Assembly (NCBI GenBank): GCA_031291445.1
Contig: JARLJA010000099.1
Span: 1 to 39,592 of the forward strand
Origin: Xanthobacteraceae bacterium
Lineage (GTDB): Bacteria > Pseudomonadota > Alphaproteobacteria > Rhizobiales > Xanthobacteraceae
Direction of reading: 5' to 3'
DNA length: 39,592 nucleotides
The translations under genes were made by a program, and so were the position numbers. Shown piece by piece: positions 1 through 8,097 of this stretch. Position 1 is the first letter of the stretch, and the number at the start of each line of letters is the position of its first letter. The notes below the pieces were generated by a model. That model ran no database searches. It was not told the origin of the DNA and saw nothing but the letters and a program-made list of their open reading frames with translations.

Positions 1-75
1 CCGCCTCGGCCGGCGCCGCCACCCCGTCCGGCCCAGCCGGCCAAGAAATGCCCGCCCAACCAGCCCAAGTGCTGA
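1..75 (+). CDS. 3' end of an unidentified proline-rich protein (partial)
   Basis: Frame 1 is open from the window edge to a TGA at 73-75. It reads as a Pro/Ala-rich tail of 24 residues ending in Lys-Cys, with two cysteines in the last eight residues. Third positions are almost all G or C, as in the real genes here. The stop is followed within 20 bases by two GC-rich hairpins, which fits the end of a gene. Too little is present to name a family, and another frame cannot be excluded. Confidence 0.35.
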   Translation, partial: PPRPAPPPRPAQPAKKCPPNQPKC

Positions 76-90
76 CCGGGCGTTGATGCT

Positions 91-146
91 GCCGGGCCGC
101 GACCGTGCTCGCGACCCGGCCAGCCCCGGCGGCGGAAACCGCCGGG
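91..146 (+). terminator. Two adjacent GC-rich hairpins, possible terminator of the upstream gene
   Basis: The first stem pairs 91-101 with 110-120 (one mismatch, 8-base loop). The second pairs 125-132 with 139-146 exactly (8 bp, 6-base loop). No T-run follows either stem, so a strong intrinsic terminator is not shown. The position, between a stop codon at 73-75 and a promoter-like sequence at 167, fits a gene boundary. Confidence 0.3.
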
Positions 147-166
147 AACGCGACGCCGCGCGGCCC

Positions 167-194
167 TTGCCTCGGCGGGACTCGGCCGCTATAA
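167..194 (+). promoter_or_regulatory. Candidate housekeeping sigma promoter for rpsB-tsf
   Basis: A -35-like TTGCCT (167-172) and a -10-like CTATAA (189-194) are separated by 16 bases, close to the usual alphaproteobacterial spacing. Transcription would start near position 201, giving a leader of about 100 bases before rpsB. The call rests on motif match and position only. Confidence 0.42.
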
Positions 195-209
195 GCGCGC
201 CATCTCACA

Positions 210-279
210 CGGAAACATGGCTCAAAAGGCCGTCCGGTGGCATCCGGGCCGCGAGGTCCGCCATGCTCACACGTTTCCG
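210..279 (+). promoter_or_regulatory. Structured 5' leader of rpsB, possible S2 autoregulatory element
   Basis: CGGAAAC at 210-216 is exactly complementary to GTTTCCG at 273-279. The next five bases, ATGGC (217-221), are exactly complementary to GCCAT (260-264), leaving an 8-base bulge at 265-272. The 12-pair stem encloses about 38 bases that can form a smaller hairpin (CCGG...CCGG). The stem ends 13 bases before the Shine-Dalgarno sequence GGAG (292-295). S2 is known to repress its own mRNA through a leader structure in gammaproteobacteria. Whether this one does so is inference. Confidence 0.35.
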
Positions 280-304
280 GAGGAACCAACCGGAGAATAA
301 TCTA

Positions 305-1303
305 ATGGCGCTTCCCGATTTCTCGATGCGTCAGCTGCTTGAGGCTGGCGTTCACTTTGGTCACCAATCCCACCGCTGGAATCCGAAGATGGCGGAATTC
401 ATCTTCGGGGCCCGCAACAACATCCACATCATCGACCTCGCGCAGACGGTGCCGCTGCTGCATCGCGCGCTGCAGGCGGTGAGCGACACCGTCGCCCGCG
501 GCGGCCGCATCCTGTTCGTCGGCACCAAGCGCCAGGCCCAGGACGGCGTCGCCGACGCAGCCAAGCGCTCGGCGCAGTATTTCGTCAATTCGCGCTGGCT
601 CGGCGGCACGCTGACCAACTGGAAGACGATCTCCGGATCGATCAAGCGGCTGCGTCAGCTCGACGAGATCCTGTCCTCCACCGAGGGCCAGCAGTATACC
701 AAGAAGGAACGCCTCGACCTGCAGCGCGAGCGCGACAAGCTCGATCGCTCGCTCGGCGGCATCAAGGACATGGGCGGGCTTCCCGACCTGATCTTCGTGA
801 TCGACACCAACAAGGAAAACATCGCGATCCAGGAGGCCCAGCGCCTCAACATTCCGGTCGCGGCGGTGGTCGACACCAACTGCGATCCCAAGGGCATCAC
901 CTATGTGGTGCCGGGCAATGACGACGCCGGTCGCGCCATCAGCCTGTATTGCGATCTCATCGCGCGCGCGGCGATTGACGGCATTTCGCGCGCCCAGGGC
1001 GACGCGGGGATCGACGTCGGCGCGCTGGCCAACCCGGTGCGCGAGGATCTCTCGCAGGTCCAGGACAAGTCCGGCTTCCAGGGCCTCGCCGGCCCGCGCG
1101 GCGTCGCCGACGATCTCAAGAAGCTGACCGGCGTGTCGGGAGCCATCGAGAAGAAGCTCAACGACCTCGGCATCTTCCACTACTGGCAGCTGGCCGAGCT
1201 CGATCACGACACCGCCCACAAGATCGGCGAAGAGGTCGGTCTGCCCGGGCGCGCCGACAGCTGGGTGGCGAAGGCCAAGGAACTCACCGCGGAAGCGGAA
1301 TAA
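305..1303 (+). CDS. rpsB: 30S ribosomal protein S2, long alphaproteobacterial form
   Basis: Structural protein of the small ribosomal subunit. The N-terminal 230 or so residues are canonical S2, opening with the conserved [14 protein letters not shown] block followed by RWNPKM. The protein is 332 residues, against about 240 in E. coli. The extra C-terminal part, roughly residues 270-332, looks like a small helix-hairpin-helix domain (see findings). The ATG at 305 is chosen because GGAG lies 9 bases upstream and the protein then begins at the usual S2 N-terminus. The frame stays open upstream to 83, but that stretch looks like leader, not protein. First gene of a block continuing with tsf, pyrH and frr. 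Confidence 0.97.
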   Translation: MALPDFSMRQLLEAGVHFGHQSHRWNPKMAEFIFGARNNIHIIDLAQTVPLLHRALQAVSDTVARGGRILFVGTKRQAQDGVADAAKRSAQYFVNSRWLGGTLTNWKTISGSIKRLRQLDEILSSTEGQQYTKKERLDLQRERDKLDRSLGGIKDMGGLPDLIFVIDTNKENIAIQEAQRLNIPVAAVVDTNCDPKGITYVVPGNDDAGRAISLYCDLIARAAIDGISRAQGDAGIDVGALANPVREDLSQVQDKSGFQGLAGPRGVADDLKKLTGVSGAIEKKLNDLGIFHYWQLAELDHDTAHKIGEEVGLPGRADSWVAKAKELTAEAE

Positions 1304-1316
1304 CGACTGCGGCTGC

Positions 1317-1347
1317 GGCCCCACGATCGGATGCCGATCGCGGGGCC
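1317..1347 (+). terminator. Strong hairpin between rpsB and tsf, attenuator-like
   Basis: GGCCCC (1317-1322) pairs with GGGGCC (1342-1347), and CGATCGG (1324-1330) pairs with CCGATCG (1334-1340). This gives a 13-bp stem with a single A/C mismatch and a 3-base loop. There is no downstream T-run. It sits 14 bases after the rpsB stop, where a partial terminator that adjusts tsf relative to rpsB would be expected. Confidence 0.45.
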
Positions 1348-1485
1348 CTGGCCTGAACACGAGCGGCCCGGCCGGGTTGTCCCGGCGAAGGGCCGTTCGG
1401 CAATTTAGGCCGGGGCGGCACGCACCCGGACGTGACGCCGCCGCCAGCAGCGGCGTTGCGGCGATCCCAGGCAGAGGATTTTCTC

Positions 1486-2409
1486 ATGGCGACGATTTCG
1501 GCGGCAATGGTCAAGGATCTGCGCGACAAGACCGGCGCAGGCATGATGGATTGCAAGCAGGCCCTCAACGAGAACGGCGGCGACATGGAAGCCGCGGTCG
1601 ACTGGCTGCGCAAGAAGGGGCTGTCCAAGGCCGCCAAGAAGGCCGGCCGCGTCGCCGCGGAAGGGCTGATCGGCGCCGTCACGGCCGGCACCAAGGGCGT
1701 GCTGGTCGAGGTCAATTCCGAAACCGACTTTGTCGGCCGCAACGAGCAGTTCCAGGGACTGGTCAAGATGATCGGACAGGTCGCGCTCGACGTCGGCGCC
1801 GACGTCGAGAAGATCAAGGCGGCCAAGGTCGGCGAAGTGACCGTCGAGACCGCGATCGCCGACGCCATCGCCACCATCGGCGAGAACATGACGCTGCGCC
1901 GCGCCGCCGCGCTCTCGGTCGGCAGCGGCGTGGTCTCGAGCTATCTCCATAACTCGGTGACCGACGGCCTCGGCAAGATGGGCGTGATCGTGGCGCTGGA
2001 ATCGACCGGCAAGGCCGACGAACTCGCGACGCTCGGCCGTCAGATCGCGATGCACGTGGCGGCCGCCAACCCGGCCGCGCTCGACGCCGCCGGCCTCGAC
2101 CCCGACGTGGTCCGCCGCGAGAAGGACGTGCTCGCCGACAAGTATCGCCAGCAGGGCAAGCCGGAGAACGTGATCGAGAAGATCGTCGAGTCCGGCCTCA
2201 AGACCTACTACAAGGAGGTCTGCTTGCTCGAACAGGCCTTCATCCACGACAGCGGCAAGTCGGTCGCCCAGGCGGTCAAGGAAGCCGAGGGCAAGGTCGG
2301 CGGCCCGATCAAGATCGCGGGCTTCGTGCGCTTCGCGCTGGGCGAGGGCATCGAAAAGCAGGACTCCGATTTCGCCGCCGAGGTTGCGGCCGCCGCCGGC
2401 CAGCGCTGA
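1486..2409 (+). CDS. tsf: Elongation factor Ts
   Basis: Guanine nucleotide exchange factor that recycles EF-Tu-GDP in the cytoplasm. It has 307 residues, a normal length. The N-terminal UBA-like domain (about 1-50) contains [18 protein letters not shown], and the EF-Tu-contacting motif TDFVGRN follows near residue 81. The ATG at 1486 has GAGGA 7 bases upstream and gives the standard N-terminus [10 protein letters not shown]. The frame is open further upstream, but that part is unlike EF-Ts. It follows rpsB by 182 bases, with a hairpin in the gap, as in the classical rpsB-tsf pair. Confidence 0.98.
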   Translation: MATISAAMVKDLRDKTGAGMMDCKQALNENGGDMEAAVDWLRKKGLSKAAKKAGRVAAEGLIGAVTAGTKGVLVEVNSETDFVGRNEQFQGLVKMIGQVALDVGADVEKIKAAKVGEVTVETAIADAIATIGENMTLRRAAALSVGSGVVSSYLHNSVTDGLGKMGVIVALESTGKADELATLGRQIAMHVAAANPAALDAAGLDPDVVRREKDVLADKYRQQGKPENVIEKIVESGLKTYYKEVCLLEQAFIHDSGKSVAQAVKEAEGKVGGPIKIAGFVRFALGEGIEKQDSDFAAEVAAAAGQR

Positions 2410-2410
2410 G

Positions 2411-2441
2411 CCGCGGGGCGGTCGACCTTCGGGACCCGCGG
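2411..2441 (+). terminator. Inverted repeat after tsf, weak terminator candidate
   Basis: CCGCGGG (2411-2417) is exactly complementary to CCCGCGG (2435-2441) across a 17-base loop, directly after the tsf stop. There is no T-run. It may separate tsf from pyrH or reduce read-through. Confidence 0.3.
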
Positions 2442-2531
2442 TCAAAGATCGGGCGCCGGACGATAGAAACGTGCGAGGCTTGCGGCCGATGAAACTCGAT
2501 TCGCCGGCGCGGGCTGGCGGGAGCGCGCACC

Positions 2532-3248
2532 ATGGGTGAACCGGTCTATCGACGCGTGGTGGTGAAGCTTTCCGGCGAATATCTGGCCGGCCCCCAGCCG
2601 TTCGGGATCGATCAGGCGACCATCGGCACGGTCGCCGATGATCTGATCGCCGCGCGCGCCATGGGCGTCGAACTTGCGGTGGTGATCGGCGGCGGCAACA
2701 TCTTTCGCGGCGTCGAGGTGTCGGCCCGCGGCGTCTCCAGGCCGACCGGCGACACCATGGGCATGCTGGCGACCCTCATGAACTGCCTCGCGCTCGAGGC
2801 TGCTCTGGAGCGGCGAGGGCAGGCCGCCCAGGTGCTTTCGGCGTTCGTGATGCCCGAGATCTGCGAGCTGTTCACCCGCGCCGCAGCGACGCGGTCGCTG
2901 GCGGAGGGCAAGATCGTGCTGCTCGGGGGCGGGACCGGCAATCCGTTCTTCACCACGGACACCACGGCGGTGCTCCGCGCCGGCGAGATCGGCGCCGAGG
3001 CCGTGCTCAAGGCGACCAACGTCGACGGCGTCTACAGCGCCGACCCCAAGCTCGACCCCAAGGCGAAACGGTTCGACAGGCTGACCCATTCGCAGGCGCT
3101 CGAAGGCGGCTATAAGGTCATGGATGCGACCGCGTTCGCGCTTGCCCGGGAGACCGCGGTGCCTATCATCGTGTTTTCGATCGCCGAAAAGGGGGCGATC
3201 GGGGCGATCCTGAGTGGGGTCGGCAGGGGCACGATCGTCGCAGGGTAG
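2532..3248 (+). CDS. pyrH: Uridylate kinase (UMP kinase)
   Basis: Phosphorylates UMP to UDP with ATP, supplying UTP and CTP and thus nucleotide-sugar and phospholipid synthesis. The 238-residue protein belongs to the amino acid kinase family. It shows VVKLSGEYL at the N-terminus, the glycine-rich GGGNIFRG near residue 55, and KATNVDGVY with downstream DP near residues 158-170, as in bacterial UMP kinases. The ATG at 2532 is preceded by GGGAG about 8 bases upstream. It is followed by frr at 57 bases, the common pyrH-frr order. Confidence 0.97.
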   Translation: MGEPVYRRVVVKLSGEYLAGPQPFGIDQATIGTVADDLIAARAMGVELAVVIGGGNIFRGVEVSARGVSRPTGDTMGMLATLMNCLALEAALERRGQAAQVLSAFVMPEICELFTRAAATRSLAEGKIVLLGGGTGNPFFTTDTTAVLRAGEIGAEAVLKATNVDGVYSADPKLDPKAKRFDRLTHSQALEGGYKVMDATAFALARETAVPIIVFSIAEKGAIGAILSGVGRGTIVAG

Positions 3249-3251
3249 GGC

Positions 3252-3275
3252 CCGCGCGCCAGACGCGCCGCGCGG
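3252..3275 (+). terminator. Short perfect hairpin between pyrH and frr
   Basis: CCGCGCG (3252-3258) is exactly complementary to CGCGCGG (3269-3275) with a 10-base loop. It follows the pyrH stop by a few bases and has no T-run. It is more likely an mRNA processing or stability structure than a full terminator. Confidence 0.25.
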
Positions 3276-3305
3276 AACAGCAACGCTGAGTGAGAGGGAC
3301 AGGCG

Positions 3306-3869
3306 ATGGCCACCGAAAGTTTCGACATCAACGACTTGAAGCGCCGCATGCAGGGCGCGATCCAATCGCTCAAGCACGAACTCGGCGGTTTGCGCACCGG
3401 ACGCGCCTCGGCGTCGATGCTCGAACCGGTGCAGGTCGAGGCCTACGGCAGCCACATGCCGCTCAACCAGCTCGCCACCGTCAGCGTGCCCGAACCGCGC
3501 CTGCTGTCGGTCCAGGTCTGGGACAAGTCGATGGTGCATGCGGTCGAGAAGGCGATCGTCAATTCCAACCTCGGCCTGAGCCCGGCGACCGAAGGCCAGG
3601 TGCTGCGGCTGCGCATTCCGGAGCTCAACGAGGAGCGCCGCAAGGAACTGGTCAAGGTCGCGCACAAGTATGCCGAGGCCGCGCGCGTCGCGGTGCGGCA
3701 CGTCCGACGCGATGGCCTCGACGTCGTCAAGAAGCTCGAGAAGGGCCACGCAATTTCCGAGGACGATCAGGAGCGGTTCGCCAACGAGATCCAGAAGGCC
3801 ACCGACGCCACCATCGTGGAGGTGGATCAGCTGCTCGCGGCCAAGGAAAAGGAAATCCTCACGGTTTGA
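3306..3869 (+). CDS. frr: Ribosome recycling factor
   Basis: Splits the post-termination ribosome together with EF-G. The 187 residues match the family's usual 185. Visible landmarks are the helical N-terminus with LRTGRAS (about residues 30-36), the inter-domain segment with [13 protein letters not shown], and the C-terminal [13 protein letters not shown] helix. AGAGGG lies about 9 bases before the ATG. The uppS Shine-Dalgarno sequence overlaps its stop codon, so the two genes are probably translated from one mRNA. Confidence 0.98.
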   Translation: MATESFDINDLKRRMQGAIQSLKHELGGLRTGRASASMLEPVQVEAYGSHMPLNQLATVSVPEPRLLSVQVWDKSMVHAVEKAIVNSNLGLSPATEGQVLRLRIPELNEERRKELVKVAHKYAEAARVAVRHVRRDGLDVVKKLEKGHAISEDDQERFANEIQKATDATIVEVDQLLAAKEKEILTV

Positions 3870-3880
3870 GGAAGACACCG

Positions 3881-4639
3881 ATGTCCAACGGCGCCTTGTC
3901 CCCAGGAGACGGTGCGGCCCGGCAGACTCCGCCGCGGCACGTCGCGATCATCATGGATGGCAACGGCCGCTGGGCGTCGGCGCGCGGCCTGCCGCGCGGC
4001 GAGGGCCATCGCCGCGGCGTCGAGGCGCTGCGGCGCGTGGTGCGCGCCGCCCACGAACTCGGCATCTCGTATCTGACGATCTTCTCCTTCAGCTCCGAAA
4101 ACTGGTCGCGGCCGGCTTCCGAAATCGGCGACCTGTTCGGGCTGCTGCGGCGGTTCATCCGCAACGACCTCGCGACCCTGCACCGCGACGGCGTACGGGT
4201 GCGGGTGATCGGTGAGCGCGAGGGGCTCGAGCCCGACATTCGCGACCTGCTGCGCGAGGCCGAGGACCTGACCAGGGGCAATTCGGCGCTGACCCTGGTG
4301 GTGGCCTTCAACTACGGTTCGCGCCAGGAGATCGCGCGGGCGGCCCAGCGGCTCGCCATCGAAGTGGCCGAGGGACGGCGCAGCAGCGACACGGTGACGG
4401 CGGAGACCCTGAGCCAGTATCTCGATGCGCCGGACATTCCCGATCCGGATCTCATCATTCGTACCAGCGGCGAGCAGCGCCTGTCCAATTTCCTGATGTG
4501 GCAGGCTGCCTACAGCGAACTCGTTTTCGTGCCGATCCACTGGCCGGATTTCGACCGCGCCGCGCTGGAAGGCGCGATCAGCGAATACGCGCGGCGCGAA
4601 CGTCGCTTCGGCGGCCTCGCCGCCAAGACCGGGTCGTGA
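3881..4639 (+). CDS. uppS: Undecaprenyl diphosphate synthase (cis-prenyltransferase)
   Basis: Adds eight isopentenyl units to farnesyl diphosphate to make the C55 carrier for peptidoglycan and O-antigen. It has 252 residues, a normal length. The catalytic motif MDGNGRWA places the key Asp at residue 26. [11 protein letters not shown] is the second conserved block, and the C-terminal signature around [19 protein letters not shown] is present. The ATG at 3881 has AGGAAG 6 bases upstream, overlapping the frr stop; the frame is open further upstream through the frr region, but that is not UppS sequence. The last four bases overlap cdsA. Confidence 0.97.
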   Translation: MSNGALSPGDGAARQTPPRHVAIIMDGNGRWASARGLPRGEGHRRGVEALRRVVRAAHELGISYLTIFSFSSENWSRPASEIGDLFGLLRRFIRNDLATLHRDGVRVRVIGEREGLEPDIRDLLREAEDLTRGNSALTLVVAFNYGSRQEIARAAQRLAIEVAEGRRSSDTVTAETLSQYLDAPDIPDPDLIIRTSGEQRLSNFLMWQAAYSELVFVPIHWPDFDRAALEGAISEYARRERRFGGLAAKTGS

Positions 4640-5496
4640 GCGGCGTGGTGGAGGACCGCGCTGCGGCGGCGCCCGGCACCGAACCGGGCTCGCGCAACCT
4701 GCTGGCCCGGGTGGTCGCGGCGCTGGTGCTGGCGCCGGTGACCATCGCGATCGCCTACGCGGGCGGATGGTGGTGGGCGGCGCTGGTGACTGCGGCGGCG
4801 ATCGGCCTGTTCGTCGAGTGGCTGACCATGGTCGGCGCGCTGCAGACGCCCTGGACCGCCGTGGCCGGTTCGGCCGCGCTGGCGGCCGCCGGGGTTGCGG
4901 TCGCCGCCAACCGCGGCGTTGCCGCCGCCGCCGCGATGATCGCTGTCGGTGTCGTTGCCACGATGCTAAGTTCGGCTGCGCCACGGGCCTGGGTGGGGGG
5001 TGGCGTGGTCTATGCCGGGCTCGCGCTGGTGGCGTCGGTGCTGGTTCGTCACGATGCCGACTTCGGGCTGGTGGCGCTGATTTTCGTTCTGCTGGTGGTC
5101 TGGGTGACCGATATCGGGGCCTATTTCGCCGGGCGCGGCATCGGCGGCCCCAAATTGTGGCCGCGCGTCAGCCCCAAGAAGACGTGGGCGGGCGCGGTCG
5201 GCGGTCTCGCGGCCAGCCTGGTCGTTGCCGGCGCGGCCGCCGCAGCGGGGGTCGGCAAGACGACGACGTTGCTGTTGCTGGCGATGGCGCTGTCGGTGGT
5301 GTCGCAATTGGGGGATCTGTTCGAGTCCGCGGTGAAGCGCAATTTCGGCGTCAAGGATTCCAGCCACATCATCCCGGGCCACGGCGGATTGCTTGATCGT
5401 CTCGATGGATTCGTCGCCGCGATCGTGGTCGCGGCTGTGGTTGGTTTGGTGCGCGGCGGCGTCGACGGCGTCGGCCGCGGACTTCTGATGTGGTGA
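4636..5496 (+). CDS. cdsA: Phosphatidate cytidylyltransferase (CDP-diglyceride synthase)
   Basis: Membrane enzyme that makes CDP-diacylglycerol from phosphatidic acid and CTP. The 286-residue protein has about eight hydrophobic segments, beginning at [20 protein letters not shown]. The C-terminal family signature is complete: [10 protein letters not shown] followed by [13 protein letters not shown]. The GTG at 4636 overlaps the uppS stop as GTGA, which is typical of translational coupling. The frame is open upstream, but that region is the uppS coding sequence. dxr begins 4 bases after the stop. Confidence 0.96.
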   Translation: MSGVVEDRAAAAPGTEPGSRNLLARVVAALVLAPVTIAIAYAGGWWWAALVTAAAIGLFVEWLTMVGALQTPWTAVAGSAALAAAGVAVAANRGVAAAAAMIAVGVVATMLSSAAPRAWVGGGVVYAGLALVASVLVRHDADFGLVALIFVLLVVWVTDIGAYFAGRGIGGPKLWPRVSPKKTWAGAVGGLAASLVVAGAAAAAGVGKTTTLLLLAMALSVVSQLGDLFESAVKRNFGVKDSSHIIPGHGGLLDRLDGFVAAIVVAAVVGLVRGGVDGVGRGLLMW

Positions 5497-5500
5497 CAAA

Positions 5501-6727
5501 ATGAGTGCAGTGCCTCTGAGAACAGCGGATCTCGGCCGGACCGAACGGCAGCGCGTCGTCACGGTGTTGGGCGCGACCGGATCGATCGGCGACAGCACCA
5601 TGGACCTGGTGCGCCGGGGAGGCGACCGGTTTCGGGTCGAGGCCGTCACCGCGCACAGCAACGTCGAGGCGCTGGCGAAGCTGGCCCGCGAATTCAAGGT
5701 TCGCTTTGCGGCGATCGCGGACGAGAGTCGGCTCGGCGAGCTGCGCGCGGCGTTGGCGGGGACCGGGATTGCGTGCGGTGCCGGCGAGGCGGCGGTTATC
5801 GAGGCCGCGGCGCGGCCGTCGGACTGGGTGATGGCTGCGGTCAGCGGCGCCGCCGGGCTGAAGCCGGCGCTGGCGGCGGTCGACCGCGGCGCCACCGTGG
5901 CGCTCGCCAACAAGGAGTGCCTGGTGTGCGCCGGCGAGCTGTTCATGGAGCGGGCCCTCAAGGCCGGCGCCCAGGTGCTGCCGGCGGATTCCGAGCACAA
6001 CGCTCTGTTCCAGGCGCTGGCCTCGGGTAACCGCGAGGAACTGAGCCGCGTCATCATCACCGCCTCCGGCGGGCCGTTCCGGACCTGGCCGGTGGAGGCC
6101 ATCGAACAGGCCACCCTCGAGCAGGCGCTGAAGCATCCCAACTGGACGATGGGCCAGAAGATCACGATCGATTCCGCATCGATGATGAACAAGGGGCTCG
6201 AGGTCATCGAGGCCGCCCATCTGTTCGCGCTCTCGGCCGACGAGATCGACGTGCTGGTGCATCCGCAGTCGATCATCCACGGCATGGTCGAGTTCGCCGA
6301 CCGTTCGGTGGTGGCCCAGCTCGGCGCTCCCGACATGCGCACGCCGATCGCCCATTGCCTCGGCTGGCCCGAGCGGATCCAAGGACCAGCGGCGCGGCTC
6401 GACCTCGCCGCGATCGGACAGCTGACGTTCGAAGTCCCCGACCTCAAGCGCTTCCCGGGGCTGCGGCTCGCCTACGAGGCGCTGCGTGCCGGCAAGGGCG
6501 CCGCCACGGTCTTCAACGCGGCCAACGAAGTCGCCGTCGCGGCCTTCGTCGCGCGCCAGATCAAGTTCGGCATGATCGCCCGCCTGGTGGAAGCGACCAT
6601 GGCGGCCGCGGCGAGCGATGGAACGGCGCGGGCACCGGCGTCGGTGGACGAGGCGCTGGCCATTGACCATAGGGCGCGAAATATCGCTGCCTCCCTCTTG
6701 CCTCAAATTGCCGCAAAGGCATCTTAA
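5501..6727 (+). CDS. dxr: 1-deoxy-D-xylulose 5-phosphate reductoisomerase
   Basis: Converts DXP to MEP with NADPH, the first committed step of the MEP isoprenoid pathway that feeds UppS. The protein has 408 residues. The Rossmann motif [12 protein letters not shown] begins near residue 23. The metal and substrate-binding block includes [18 protein letters not shown] and the flexible-loop [27 protein letters not shown] and [13 protein letters not shown] complete the catalytic domain. It lies directly after cdsA and 42 bases before the chosen rseP start. Confidence 0.97.
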   Translation: MSAVPLRTADLGRTERQRVVTVLGATGSIGDSTMDLVRRGGDRFRVEAVTAHSNVEALAKLAREFKVRFAAIADESRLGELRAALAGTGIACGAGEAAVIEAAARPSDWVMAAVSGAAGLKPALAAVDRGATVALANKECLVCAGELFMERALKAGAQVLPADSEHNALFQALASGNREELSRVIITASGGPFRTWPVEAIEQATLEQALKHPNWTMGQKITIDSASMMNKGLEVIEAAHLFALSADEIDVLVHPQSIIHGMVEFADRSVVAQLGAPDMRTPIAHCLGWPERIQGPAARLDLAAIGQLTFEVPDLKRFPGLRLAYEALRAGKGAATVFNAANEVAVAAFVARQIKFGMIARLVEATMAAAASDGTARAPASVDEALAIDHRARNIAASLLPQIAAKAS

Positions 6728-6769
6728 TAGTTTCGGTATGGCGCCCAGTGCGCCAGGGTGGGGGACCGG

Positions 6770-7921
6770 ATGGTCGAGTTTTTAGTTAATAACGTCAACC
6801 ACTTGGCGCATATCCTGGTTGCCTACGCGATTCCCGCCTTGTTCGTGCTGGGTATCGTGGTGTTCTTCCATGAGCTCGGGCATTTCCTGGTCGCCCGCTG
6901 GGCCGGCGTGAAGGTCGTCACGTTCTCCCTGGGCTTTGGCCCCGAACTGCTGGGCTTCAACGACCGCCACGGAACGCGCTGGAAGATCTCGGCGATCCCG
7001 CTCGGCGGCTACGTGAAATTCTTCGGCGACGACAGCGAGGCCAGCACGCCGGCGTCGCCCGCGCTCGCGACCATGACCGAGCAGGAGCGCGCCGTCAGCT
7101 TTCACGGCAAGCGGGTCGGGCCGCGCGCGGCCATCGTCGCCGCCGGGCCGTTCGCCAATTTCGTGCTCGCGATCGTGATTTTCGCCGGGCTGTTCTTCTT
7201 CTTCGGCAAGCCGAGCACCACCGCGCAGGTGGAATCAGTCGAGGTGGGCAGCGCGGCGGCGGCTGCCGGCTTCCAACCGGGCGATGTCGTGACCGCGATC
7301 GACGGCAGCGCCATCGAGAGCTTCGTCGACATGCAGCGTATCGTCAGCACCAATGCGGGCGAGCGGCTGACCTTCACCGTCAAGCGCGGCGACGCCACGG
7401 TGACCTTGCAGGCGACCCCTGAGCTGCGCGAGCGCAAGGATACCTTCGGCAACACCCATCGCCTCGGTGTCCTGGGGATCACCCGGGCGACGTCGCCGAC
7501 CGAAGTGGCGACCCGGCCGGTCGATCCGCTGACCGCGGTGTGGCTCGGGGTCAAGGAGACCTGGTTCGTGGTCGACCAGACCGGCCGCTTCCTCGGCGGC
7601 ATCTTCCGCGGACACGGGGACGTCGACCAGCTCGGCGGGCCGATCCGGATCGCCCAGATCTCGGGGCAGGCGGCGACGCTGGGATTGCCGTCGCTGATTC
7701 ATCTTGCGGCGGTTCTGTCGATTTCGATCGGACTTCTTAACCTTTTTCCGGTGCCATTGCTGGATGGGGGCCACCTTTTGTTCTACGCCATCGAAGCGGT
7801 GCGGGGACGGCCGTTGTCGGATCGGGCGCAGGAACTGGGGTACCGTTTCGGGCTGGCTTTGGTGCTGATGCTGATGATTTTCACGTTCTATAACGACATC
7901 GTCCACCTGCCTGGCTCGTGA
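6770..7921 (+). CDS. rseP: Site-2 zinc metalloprotease RseP (RasP/YaeL family)
   Basis: Inner-membrane intramembrane protease that cuts anti-sigma factors or other membrane substrates. The 383-residue protein has the zinc motif HELGH at residues 34-38 in the first membrane segment, a PDZ domain at about 130-215 (GFQPGDVVTAIDG), and the second metal site NLFPVPLLDGGH with the ligand Asp at 332. The ATG at 6770 is chosen because GGGGGA lies 4 bases upstream. An in-frame GTG at 6758 would add four residues (MGDR) and cannot be excluded. It precedes bamA, a common pairing in proteobacteria. Confidence 0.95.
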   Translation: MVEFLVNNVNHLAHILVAYAIPALFVLGIVVFFHELGHFLVARWAGVKVVTFSLGFGPELLGFNDRHGTRWKISAIPLGGYVKFFGDDSEASTPASPALATMTEQERAVSFHGKRVGPRAAIVAAGPFANFVLAIVIFAGLFFFFGKPSTTAQVESVEVGSAAAAAGFQPGDVVTAIDGSAIESFVDMQRIVSTNAGERLTFTVKRGDATVTLQATPELRERKDTFGNTHRLGVLGITRATSPTEVATRPVDPLTAVWLGVKETWFVVDQTGRFLGGIFRGHGDVDQLGGPIRIAQISGQAATLGLPSLIHLAAVLSISIGLLNLFPVPLLDGGHLLFYAIEAVRGRPLSDRAQELGYRFGLALVLMLMIFTFYNDIVHLPGS

Positions 7922-8097
7922 CCGCGTTTGCGTCGCCGTGGCCTATGGGCAACGTATTGGCGAGAAATTGGAATTGAACTGTGAAACGTCGTTTGCCAGG
8001 CCCGTAAAATTGGCTACAAGCGACAACGAATCTGGGGAATCTATCGCCCTTCCAGGGGAAGGAATGGCGGTATTGGAATGACAAGGTCGCTTGGCGC

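Noticed and set aside
83-304. N-terminal extension of S2 starting at 83
   Set aside because: The 74 extra codons cover a promoter-like site and a structured leader, and ATG 305 has a good Shine-Dalgarno sequence and the conserved S2 N-terminus.
7970-7993. GGAAT-N15-CGTT upstream of bamA as a general-stress (EcfG-type) promoter
   Set aside because: The spacing is shorter than expected for that sigma factor and the -35 ends in T instead of C, so the match is too weak.
7993-8019. TTGCCA and CTACAA upstream of bamA as a housekeeping promoter
   Set aside because: The spacer is only 15 bases and the -10 is poor; another start may be equally likely.
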